This document shows, in pieces, positions 31,248 to 37,432 of a DNA stretch of 37,432 nt. The number at the start of each line of letters is the position of its first letter. Positions within the stretch are counted from its first letter, which is position 1. Below the pieces are notes generated by a model, which worked only from the letters and a program-made list of their open reading frames with translations, was not told where the DNA came from and searched no databases. A program made the position numbers and the translations under genes. Origin of the DNA: JANXVV01 sp038230975 (lineage in GTDB: Bacteria > Planctomycetota > Phycisphaerae > Tepidisphaerales > Tepidisphaeraceae); contig JBBRMF010000017.1 of the NCBI GenBank assembly GCA_038230975.1, forward strand, positions 1 to 37,432, written 5' to 3'.

Positions 31248-32669
31248 GTAATGAATCGTCACCAATTCCTCATGCTTCTCCACGCCTTGCAATTCTTTCA
31301 ACCGCGTCTCCTTACCATCTCGATAAAACAGATTGAACGTATCGAACGGAATGATCCTCCCATCGGGATGAACGATATGCACGCACGTTTTCTTCACCGA
31401 ACGCACGTCGAAGTTGTACGCATCCAGAAACTGCATGATGAGAATGCGGAAAACATTGTCGTATCCGATGTGCGACGGCGCTTCGATCAACGGCAGACAA
31501 CAGAGGAGTTGTTTAAGGGAGTAGGCTGATGAGCTGGGCGATGCCGCCGTTGAAAAGAGCTTGAAGAGGGTCTCTCGCAATGCTTCATTTTTTTCATAGA
31601 TGATCGTGTTTCCCTCGCCGTGCAGGAGCAGTTGCGGATCGATCATGCCGGTAAGCGGGACTACTTTCCCATCAAGCTTCAACGCATAAGCCATCGCCAG
31701 GCAGTCTGGATGGCAGGGGACGGGGATGATGTCCGATGGCTTAAAAACCGGCGATTGCTTCAGAATCTGCTGGCGAATTTCGCCGAGCGTCAGGCGATCT
31801 CGAGCGGGGTCGAATTCTTCCAATCGGCCGGCGGCTTGGATCGGTTGAAACGTCACGCCGCGCACGCATCGCTGCTTTAGGGCAAAGTCGATGATCTGAC
31901 CGATCTCATCATCGTTCAATCCTTTTTTTAGCGTGACGACCAGCGTGGTGGAGATATTGTGTTCATTCAGCCGATCGAGCGCACGACGGCGAATGTCGGA
32001 CAGATCCACGCCGCGCAATACTTTCAATGGTTCACTCTTCAGCGAATCAAACTGAAGATAGACTTCAAATCCCGGCATGTAGTCTTTGAGCCGCCGGGCG
32101 AAGTCGGCATCATTGGCGATCTTCAGTCCGTTGGTGTTCACCATCAGATGTTTGATGGGTCGCGCCTTGGCCAGATCGAGGATCTTGAAAAACTCCGGAT
32201 GGATCGTCGGTTCGCCGCCGCTGATCTGTACCACATCTGGCTCACCTTCATTGCGCACCACACAATCCAGCATGAATTCGATCTGCTCAATCGATCTATG
32301 CGTCAACCGTTGTGGCGAGCTTTCGCTGTAACACACCGGGCAGGTGAGATTGCACTGATCAGTTATTTCGACCAGAGTGAGACACGAATGCTGCTCGTGA
32401 TCCGGGCATAAGCCGCAGTCGTAAGGGCAGCCATACTTGATGGGTGTGTTGAACTTTTTCGGCATTTGTCCGGGCTTGAGCGTCTGCCGTGAGAGCTTGT
32501 AGTACTCCACGTCCGTGCTGATCAACACCCGTTGCAGCTTGTGTTCGGGGCACCACTTTTGAAGAAATACTTTGTCGTTTTGGAACAGGACTTTGGCTTC
32601 CACCTTGCGCAGGCAGTGGTTGCAGAGGCTGTTGGTGAGTTCGTAAAAAAGGTAGGGACGATCAGACAT
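31239..32669 (-). CDS. Radical SAM protein of the COG1964 / tetraether-lipid-synthase-like group
   Basis: A 476-residue enzyme with extra cysteines. The N-terminal zone has CNHC (16-19) and WCPEH (39-43), then CPYDCGLCPDH (81-91). The radical SAM motif is CNLTCPVC (C106, C110, C113), with the VQISGGEPTIHPEF motif after it. The order N-terminal CxxC, CPxDCGLCxxH, then CNLxCPVC is the signature of COG1964. This group includes archaeal tetraether lipid synthase (Tes) and GDGT ring synthases. The bacterial members' reactions are mostly unknown; a lipid C-C bond-forming role is inferred from family only. GGAG precedes the ATG. It is divergent from the PEP-CTERM gene, with a MITE between. Confidence 0.85.
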   Translation of the reverse strand: MSDRPYLFYELTNSLCNHCLRKVEAKVLFQNDKVFLQKWCPEHKLQRVLISTDVEYYKLSRQTLKPGQMPKKFNTPIKYGCPYDCGLCPDHEQHSCLTLVEITDQCNLTCPVCYSESSPQRLTHRSIEQIEFMLDCVVRNEGEPDVVQISGGEPTIHPEFFKILDLAKARPIKHLMVNTNGLKIANDADFARRLKDYMPGFEVYLQFDSLKSEPLKVLRGVDLSDIRRRALDRLNEHNISTTLVVTLKKGLNDDEIGQIIDFALKQRCVRGVTFQPIQAAGRLEEFDPARDRLTLGEIRQQILKQSPVFKPSDIIPVPCHPDCLAMAYALKLDGKVVPLTGMIDPQLLLHGEGNTIIYEKNEALRETLFKLFSTAASPSSSAYSLKQLLCCLPLIEAPSHIGYDNVFRILIMQFLDAYNFDVRSVKKTCVHIVHPDGRIIPFDTFNLFYRDGKETRLKELQGVEKHEELVTIHYPT

Positions 32670-32711
32670 GGGACTCCACGAAATCTAAACAAGAGCTGCA
32701 AGCGCAGCGAC

Positions 32712-32862
32712 CGGTCTTTTACAGGGCTTCCGCATGTAACTTTCTTGTCGCGGTTTTCGGCTTGCAAATGCGTGTCTGCCATCAAGCCCGGCTTGTCTGC
32801 CAGCCTTGGCAGTTCAGAAACGGGGATTGCAAATCTACATGCGGAAGCCCTGCGGTCTTTTA
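32712..32862. mobile_element. 131-bp MITE-like element with 10-bp target duplication
   Basis: Terminal inverted repeats CAGGGCTTCCGCATGTA (32722-32738) and TACATGCGGAAGCCCTG (32836-32852) are perfect over 17 bp. Immediately outside them the 10-mer CGGTCTTTTA is directly repeated (32712-32721 and 32853-32862), as expected for a target-site duplication. The 97-base core has no ORF and contains CTGCCA-GCCT-TGGCAG. It lies in the ~390-base region between divergent genes, otherwise featureless to 33050. Confidence 0.85.
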
Positions 32863-33062
32863 ATGCCACTCACAGTTTTATTGGACGTAGCAAGAATCCT
32901 ACGGTACATTGAAACCGATTCGAATGTGGGTGGCTATGGCAGGGCCACAAGATTCAGTGGGCGAATTGGTTCCGTCGTTCATGTCCATTGATTGCAGCCA
33001 GTGCTTGTGTCGGAACCGTTTGCTGAATGGGTCGACTATTTTAATTCGAAAAGGAGAAACTT

Positions 33063-34040
33063 ATGCGCGCGAAGTCTTCATGGATTCATCGGATCACTAG
33101 GGCAGGTCTTCCTGCGTTGCTCGTTGGCTTGGTTCTCGGTCAAGCGGCACAGGCGGAAATTATCTACGTCGTTGGATCTACCAGCCCGAATCTCAATGCC
33201 GGCACCGGGCATCTTTACAGCTTCGATACCGCCAACCTCGGCGCGGTGTCCGATGTTGTTGTCAACGGCCCGGGCTTCGCGGGGCAGTTCATCACCGATA
33301 TCGACTTCCAACCCGGCACAGGAACTCTCATTGGACTGGGGTACACCGGTAGCGTTTACACGCTTAACACCAGCACCGGCCTTGCGACGAGCGTCTCCAC
33401 CGCGCTTTCCCAAGGCGGCCCGAATTACAATTCATCTGGCATCGATTTCAATCCGACCACGGGAAATCTTCGCGTCGTCGATCCGTTTGAAGGCAATCGC
33501 CAACTGAACGTCGGTACGAACACCCGCACGAATGATTCCATTCCGGCGTACGGTGCGGGCGACGTGAACAACGGTCGCACGCAGTATCTGGAAGACATCG
33601 CATACACCAACAGCGGTGCAGCCTATGTCATTGACTTCGCCGGAGCCTCACACGATAGCCCGCTGTTGGCCACGATGTCTCCAGATACCGGCGGGGCAAG
33701 TTCGCTACATACCGTAGGCACGCTCGGCGCGGCCGGTCACGCTGGTGGATTCGATGTATCGGGCGACACCGGCACCGCCTACGCCATCCTCAACTCCGCC
33801 GGATTCATCAATAACACCAAGACGCTTTATTCCATTGACCTGTCGACCGGCGTCGCGACATCCCTGGGTGCCGTGGCGATTGACTCCGGCGTAGAAGTTT
33901 ATGGATTGTCCGTCGCCCCTGTGCCAGGTGGCGGCGGTGGTAACGGCGGCGGGGTGCCCTTGCCGATGGCCGCATGGGCTGCGTTGCCAGCGATTGCGCT
34001 GGTGATGAAGTCGAAATTGCGAATGGCAAAAACGGTGTAA
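33063..34040 (+). CDS. DUF4394 secreted protein with VPLP-type PEP-CTERM-like anchor
   Basis: A 325-residue secreted protein. A signal peptide ends near residue 31 (LPALLVGLVLGQAAQA). The body resembles DUF4394, a beta-propeller-like domain: IIYVVGSTSPNLNAGTGHLY, DIDFQPGTGTLIGLG, GIDFNPTTGNLRVVDPF and SIDLSTGVATSLGAV. After a glycine-rich linker (PGGGGGNGGG) come VPLPMAAWAALP, a hydrophobic stretch (AIALVM) and basic residues, the layout of PEP-CTERM sorting signals in their planctomycete VPLP variant. It is probably processed by an exosortase, not in this window, and released or anchored to extracellular polymer. AAGGAG six bases before the ATG fixes the start. Confidence 0.82.
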   Translation: MRAKSSWIHRITRAGLPALLVGLVLGQAAQAEIIYVVGSTSPNLNAGTGHLYSFDTANLGAVSDVVVNGPGFAGQFITDIDFQPGTGTLIGLGYTGSVYTLNTSTGLATSVSTALSQGGPNYNSSGIDFNPTTGNLRVVDPFEGNRQLNVGTNTRTNDSIPAYGAGDVNNGRTQYLEDIAYTNSGAAYVIDFAGASHDSPLLATMSPDTGGASSLHTVGTLGAAGHAGGFDVSGDTGTAYAILNSAGFINNTKTLYSIDLSTGVATSLGAVAIDSGVEVYGLSVAPVPGGGGGNGGGVPLPMAAWAALPAIALVMKSKLRMAKTV

Positions 34041-34052
34041 TAACGTAAAGCG

Positions 34053-34137
34053 TTTGACCACAGAGCCCACGGAGACTGGTTCGACAAATGATGCCGCGTT
34101 CCGTGTCGAGCGAGTCTCGGTGTGCCCTGTTGTCAAA
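34053..34137. repeat. Degenerate inverted repeat between convergent genes
   Basis: Arms 34053-34077 and 34113-34137 match in 21 of 25 positions; the left arm contains GACCACAGAG, related to family B. It may serve as a terminator for the PEP-CTERM gene and the minus-strand membrane-protein gene. Confidence 0.55.
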
Positions 34138-34144
34138 TGCTTTT

Positions 34145-34462
34145 CTATTTGACGTAAGTAGCGCACGCTGCGAAAAAGATCATGAACCCAATCGGGAGCG
34201 ACGTGAGTAATCCTAGGCCGAACCCTCGATAACGCCGCATGAGTGTGCACGCTAGACTAGTGACAAACTTAGCAAATGCGATGAATCCTCCGAGGATCAA
34301 GATACTGACCGGATTGATGGCCCCGCCCCCGAAATAGGCAATTGCCGAAACACCGATCCCACCAAACAACCCCCACGCAAACTGCTTGTTTGCATTCGGA
34401 TTGGCTGGCTCAGGGTCTTTCGGCCCGCGATAGTCCAGGGGAATCAGAGGTGGTTTGTTCAT
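34145..34462 (-). CDS. Small membrane protein, paralogue 3 of 3
   Basis: A 105-residue protein with a proline-rich N-terminus (NKPPLIPLDYRGPKDPEP) and about three hydrophobic segments (FAWGLFGGIGVSAIAYFG, VSILILGGFIAFAKFVTSL, LLTSLPIGFMIFFAACATY). The C-terminal pattern RYRGFGLGLLTSLPIG is shared with the two genes upstream (see findings). AGGA-type sequence precedes the ATG. Part of a minus-strand run with the other two. Function unknown. Confidence 0.6.
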   Translation of the reverse strand: MNKPPLIPLDYRGPKDPEPANPNANKQFAWGLFGGIGVSAIAYFGGGAINPVSILILGGFIAFAKFVTSLACTLMRRYRGFGLGLLTSLPIGFMIFFAACATYVK

Positions 34463-34490
34463 GGTCCTATTCCTGTGACTGATTCGAATC

Positions 34491-34787
34491 TCAATGCATG
34501 TTCATATGCGACGCGCAGCTGCCAAAGAAGATTAGCGCCCCGATCGGAACGGATGTCAGCAACCCTGCTCCGGCGGCACGCCAACGTCTTTGGATCAGTA
34601 ATGGAATTGCGGTCGCGAGTTTGATGCCGGGGATTAGTAGGATGAGATAACCATCGCCACCTCGATCGAAAGTCTGCCAGCCTGCGATCCATGTGATGGC
34701 CGAGATTGCCGTGCCGATGAGAAGTGCGATGAAGAATCGCAAGACGGCACGGCCGGAACCGATGGGGAGAGGTGGGGGTTGGGTCAT
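34491..34787 (-). CDS. Small membrane protein, paralogue 2 of 3
   Basis: A 98-residue protein with N-terminal TQPPPLPIGSGR and hydrophobic segments VLRFFIALLIGTAISAITWIAG, YLILLIPGIKLATAIPLLI and LLTSVPIGALIFFGSCAS. RRWRAAGAGLLTSVPIG aligns with the same region of both neighbours. The start is the ATG with AGAGAT upstream. The gap to the following gene is 28 bases, consistent with co-transcription. Function unknown. Confidence 0.6.
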   Translation of the reverse strand: MTQPPPLPIGSGRAVLRFFIALLIGTAISAITWIAGWQTFDRGGDGYLILLIPGIKLATAIPLLIQRRWRAAGAGLLTSVPIGALIFFGSCASHMNMH

Positions 34788-34878
34788 AGTGATCTCTACT
34801 TCGAAACTAAACGAGTCGGCAATGAAACATTAGAATTTTGATTCGACTACCAAGCTAGCGTCTTTTGAAGAAGTTAGA

Positions 34879-35277
34879 TCAATCTGCGAAGAATCGATAT
34901 CCGAGTATTAGACAGCCAAGCCGTAGATAGCCAAGTAGTAGCGAGCATAGAAGTCCAAAGCCGAAGGCTCGCCAGTTTCGCAGGTAAGTCAATAAGATTC
35001 CGCCAAGAAGCTCGATGGGGATGACAGCGAGTACCCAGAGTGATAGCATATTTGGTGAGCCGGGGATTTTTTCTGCAAACCATATTAGTCCGGAAATAGC
35101 GATACCACTGAATATCCCGGCGATGAACATGGCTTCAGGGTAAGAATTCGCCACTCGTACACTTTCAGGGGAATCTGCAGAGCGGTATTCAAGATGAACG
35201 GTGTTCGGTTGCACCGTAGGATCTGGGGCTGGCCCAGCCATATCAGACAAGTTGCTCGCAATTTCATCGTCGTCCAT
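34879..35277 (-). CDS. Small membrane protein, paralogue 1 of 3
   Basis: A 132-residue protein. About 45 polar acidic N-terminal residues (MDDDEIASNLSDMAGPAPDP) precede three hydrophobic segments: AMFIAGIFSGIAISGLIWFA, MLSLWVLAVIPIELLGGILLTYL and FGLLCSLLLGYLRLGCLILGY. RNWRAFGFGLLCSLLLG corresponds to the conserved patch in the two downstream genes. Codon use is more AT-rich than in nearby genes. The start has only a weak GAAAG. The end of lgt, on the same strand, is 17 bases upstream. Function unknown. Confidence 0.6.
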   Translation of the reverse strand: MDDDEIASNLSDMAGPAPDPTVQPNTVHLEYRSADSPESVRVANSYPEAMFIAGIFSGIAISGLIWFAEKIPGSPNMLSLWVLAVIPIELLGGILLTYLRNWRAFGFGLLCSLLLGYLRLGCLILGYRFFAD

Positions 35278-35294
35278 AAATGGCTTTCAGAGAA

Positions 35295-36146
35295 TCAACT
35301 ACGATCGAGTCTTGTCATTGATTTGCTTTGATCGCAAATGCTTTCTGGGTCGCCAACGATTCCGTCCGCTAAAGCGGACCCTACGAAATACATTCGGCGG
35401 ATGAGCAGCGCGCAGATCGCCGCAGAAATGAGGCACGCAATCTGAATCGCGCTGAGTCCGAGCCACGGATGATAGCGAGGTTTAAGGAATTCGATCGAGA
35501 ATCGGTAGACCAGATAGCCGAGCATGAATGCTCGAAAGAGAAGGCCATTTGGGCAGGGCCGACGCGACCGGGCCAGCAATATCAAACCGAAGATCGAGAG
35601 AAATAAGATGTCATACAGCTGAGTCGGATGCCGCGGGCCATCACCGAAGTTGACGGCCCAAGGTAGGTTCGTGAACTTTCCGCACGTGTGATCGTCCAGC
35701 CCGGTGAGAAAGCAACCAACCCGGCCAATTGCCATTCCAAAGATGAGTGGGAAGACATAAAGGTCGCCCGTAGATCGGTGGATGTGAACCCATTTTTTCG
35801 CGATCTCGACACCGACCCAACCGCCAAGCAATCCTCCCACGATGGTTTTACCGCCGAGCCACATTTGTGGGTTACGCCAGTGCGGAAAATAGTCGAGTGG
35901 GGATTCGACCCAGGCGAGGAGTTTCGAGCCAATCAGAGCGCCGAAGATCGCACCGACGATGATCCACATGTTTTGTTCGAACGGAACGGTAGGGCGTTCA
36001 GGATGCAGGCGAGCGTTACGACGGCGGAGATAAAGATAAATCTGGAAGCCGCCGGAATATGCGATCAATTCCATCACCGGGTGAGGGTGAAGCGCGCGGC
36101 CGAAGAGGTGAAAATAATGCGGGAAGGTCATTTTTAGTCTGCTCAT
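35295..36146 (-). CDS. lgt: Prolipoprotein diacylglyceryl transferase family protein (Lgt)
   Basis: A 283-residue polytopic inner-membrane protein. Lgt moves diacylglycerol from phosphatidylglycerol to the lipobox cysteine. Visible are GGFQIYLYLRRR, the GALIGSKLLAWVESP segment, GGKTIVGGLLGGWVGVEI, the signature region GRVGCFLTGLDDHTCG (canonical GRxGNFxNGE, so diverged) and PWAVNFGDGPRHPTQLYD. The diverged signature leaves room for a family paralogue. The last ~30 residues, beginning FVGSALADGI, are encoded by a dispersed repeat and are not expected in Lgt. Two ATGs five codons apart (MSRLKM) are possible; neither has a Shine-Dalgarno. It lies downstream of pfkB on the same strand. Confidence 0.78.
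   Translation of the reverse strand: MSRLKMTFPHYFHLFGRALHPHPVMELIAYSGGFQIYLYLRRRNARLHPERPTVPFEQNMWIIVGAIFGALIGSKLLAWVESPLDYFPHWRNPQMWLGGKTIVGGLLGGWVGVEIAKKWVHIHRSTGDLYVFPLIFGMAIGRVGCFLTGLDDHTCGKFTNLPWAVNFGDGPRHPTQLYDILFLSIFGLILLARSRRPCPNGLLFRAFMLGYLVYRFSIEFLKPRYHPWLGLSAIQIACLISAAICALLIRRMYFVGSALADGIVGDPESICDQSKSMTRLDRS
35357..35387. repeat. Family C repeat at the lgt 3' end
   Basis: A 31-base sequence containing TCCGTCCGCTAAAGCGGACC, identical to 20913-20943. Read on the minus strand it gives FVGSALADGI in the Lgt frame, 20 codons before the stop. Confidence 0.9.
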
Positions 36147-36177
36147 CCACGCCGAACGATTTTCGGATCTGGAGAAA

Positions 36178-36221
36178 GACCCCTCACCCTAACCCTCCCC
36201 CCGGAGTACCGGGGGGAGGGG
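36178..36221. repeat. Family A palindromic repeat at the pfkB 3' end
   Basis: CCCCTCACCCTAACCCTCCC followed by CCCGGAGTACCGGGGGGAGG, nearly identical to 25409-25453. On the minus strand it encodes the last residues of the sugar kinase (PPPGTPGGGLG) and its stop. Confidence 0.85.
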
Positions 36222-37152
36222 ACTGGAGGGGCGTCAATTGAACCTGTGACTTTAAACGTTCCACATCAATTTTGCGGCCATGCCCGGGAGGAGAATTGAG
36301 TGCATTTGCGGCACCGCAGGCGGTGCCAAGGATGCAGGCCGTCGGAAGATCGAGGCCTTCGAGCAAGGCGATTGCAAGGCCTGCGGCGAAGGCGTCACCG
36401 CTGCCAATCGGATTGACCGCCGTGATCTTCGGCGGGGTGATTCGCCAGAATGATTCACCGTCAGAAGCGATGGCAGCGTGCGGACCGTTGGTGATGATCG
36501 CATAGCGCGGCCCTTGCTGAATCAATTTCCGGATGGCGGATTGAAGCGAGCTATCGTCGTTCATTGAGAATGAAACGGTATCCTGCAGTTCCTGGCGATT
36601 GGGTTTGACGAGGGTTGGTGCTTCAGCCAACGCCTGGCGAAGAGGTTCGCCGCGCGTATCCAAAATGACTGGGATGTTTGATTGTCGCGAGAGCCGCGTA
36701 CAGCGCGCATAAAAATCTGGCGGTGCTTGCGGCGGCAGCGAGCCTGACAATACCAATACCCCAGCCCGAGGTAGATTGGCATTGACGATTTCCAGCAATT
36801 GCTCATAGGCCTGCGGATGGACGGGCGCGGTTTCTTCGACCAATTCTGTGACTGTACCCGTGGCGTGATCTATCACAGTAGTGCAGATGCGCGTTTTCGG
36901 AACGACCTCGACAAAATCATGCGGGATTCCGGTGCGGTCCAGGTCGGCGCGAATCATGTGACCGCTGTCACCCCCAAGAAATCCGATCGCCAGAATGTTC
37001 TGGCCGAGCGTGTGCAAGGTGCGTGCGACGTTAAGCGATTTGCCGGATGCGGATTCAAGCACGGCAGCGGCGCGGTTCACGGCGTCGAGCTTCAAGTGTG
37101 CGAACGTCATCGTGCGTTGAACGGTAGGAGTTGTGCCGAGGCAGAGGATCAT
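36184..37152 (-). CDS. PfkB-family sugar-phosphate kinase (1-phosphofructokinase/tagatose-6-phosphate kinase type)
   Basis: A 322-residue ribokinase-fold kinase likely to phosphorylate a hexose phosphate with ATP. SASGKSLNVARTLHTLG (34-50) is the substrate-binding GGKGxNVA region, VLVLSGSLPP and VKPNRQEL are family blocks, and NPIGSGDAFAAGLA carries the catalytic base D253. The usual N-terminal NPAxD is replaced by TTPTVQRT, so the sugar specificity may differ. The last ~12 residues come from a palindromic repeat. AGAGG precedes the ATG. The upstream GNAT gene overlaps by four bases (ATGA), so they are coupled; lgt follows 37 bases after the stop. Confidence 0.88.
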   Translation of the reverse strand: MILCLGTTPTVQRTMTFAHLKLDAVNRAAAVLESASGKSLNVARTLHTLGQNILAIGFLGGDSGHMIRADLDRTGIPHDFVEVVPKTRICTTVIDHATGTVTELVEETAPVHPQAYEQLLEIVNANLPRAGVLVLSGSLPPQAPPDFYARCTRLSRQSNIPVILDTRGEPLRQALAEAPTLVKPNRQELQDTVSFSMNDDSSLQSAIRKLIQQGPRYAIITNGPHAAIASDGESFWRITPPKITAVNPIGSGDAFAAGLAIALLEGLDLPTACILGTACGAANALNSPPGHGRKIDVERLKSQVQLTPLQSPPPGTPGGGLG

Positions 37153-37432
37153 AAGTGGGCCTCTACGTTTAGTTCACAGAGCATCTGGATCGTGCTGATG
37201 CGAAAGCCGCATGCGGCGAAAAGCGCGCGTGCGGATTGATTGACGGCGGCGGTATCCAGGCGAATCTGCTCGACGCCGATGTCGCGGAACTTCTCGACGG
37301 CGGTCATCACCAACTGGCGGCCAAGACCTTCATGGCGGTAGTTGGGTTCGACCCACAGATCGTGAATGAAGCCGAATTCCTTGAGTCGATAGACCGGGAT
37401 TTCTTTTTCAACTGTGCCGATGACGAATCCAA
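37149..37432 (-). CDS. GNAT N-acetyltransferase, N-terminus outside the window
   Basis: A partial gene of at least 93 codons running off the right edge. It shows the GNAT acetyl-CoA loop WVEPNYRHEGLGRQLV, the following helix MTAVEKFRDIGVEQI, strand RLDTAAVNQSA and the C-terminal RALFAACGFRIS. It would transfer acetyl from acetyl-CoA to an amine of unknown identity. Its TGA overlaps the ATG of the sugar-kinase gene, implying translational coupling. Confidence 0.85.
   Translation of the reverse strand, partial: GFVIGTVEKEIPVYRLKEFGFIHDLWVEPNYRHEGLGRQLVMTAVEKFRDIGVEQIRLDTAAVNQSARALFAACGFRISTIQMLCELNVEAHL

Overview
The window looks like a chromosomal segment of a motile planctomycete, most likely of the class Phycisphaerae. 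This is an inference from a flagellar anti-sigma factor, a Maf flagellin glycosyltransferase with a nonulosonic-acid pathway, a secreted protein with a VPLP-type PEP-CTERM tail, many lineage-type proteins of unknown function, and intergenic space filled with short palindromic repeats. No rRNA, tRNA, CRISPR array, phage or intact insertion sequence was seen. One small non-autonomous transposon-like element is present.

Layout. 1-5.3 kb: dnaK ends at a perfect bidirectional terminator, facing a minus-strand trio of two membrane proteins and a methyltransferase with a regulatory domain. 5.3-9.4 kb: an M24 aminopeptidase, a small membrane protein and a Vps4-like AAA ATPase with an MIT-like N-terminus, facing a LolA-like secreted protein and a HAD phosphatase. 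9.4-13.1 kb: a repeat-packed gap, then an EF-G-like GTPase divergent from a degenerate flavoprotein-like gene. 13.1-16.4 kb: flgM with a structured leader, nnrE, a small membrane protein, surE and a membrane-anchored NTF2-like protein.

16.5-25.9 kb is the centrepiece, a plus-strand run of Maf (DUF115), an SpsF-like/pseudo-radical-SAM/SPASM fusion, neuA-, neuB- and neuC-like genes, a HEAT-repeat protein and a small membrane protein. NeuC, NeuB and NeuA would make a CMP-activated sialic or legionaminic-type sugar and Maf would attach it to flagellin. The fusion protein has kept its SPASM cysteines but lost the radical-SAM cysteines, and its role is unknown.

25.9-37.4 kb: uppS; a beta-carbonic anhydrase overlapping a B12-type radical SAM gene; a small secreted protein; an alpha/beta hydrolase; a radical SAM enzyme of the COG1964/Tes-like group; a 131-bp MITE; a DUF4394 PEP-CTERM protein; three related small membrane proteins; an Lgt-family gene; a PfkB sugar kinase; and a truncated GNAT gene.

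Two themes run through the window. First, at least five families of short inverted repeats are scattered between genes and also inside or at the ends of genes, where they encode a signal-peptide core, an N-terminal insert, C-terminal tails and a linker. Second, several genes lack a Shine-Dalgarno sequence and have a -10-like hexamer 6-12 bases before the ATG, suggesting leaderless transcripts. All functional names come from motif reading by eye; no database search was run.
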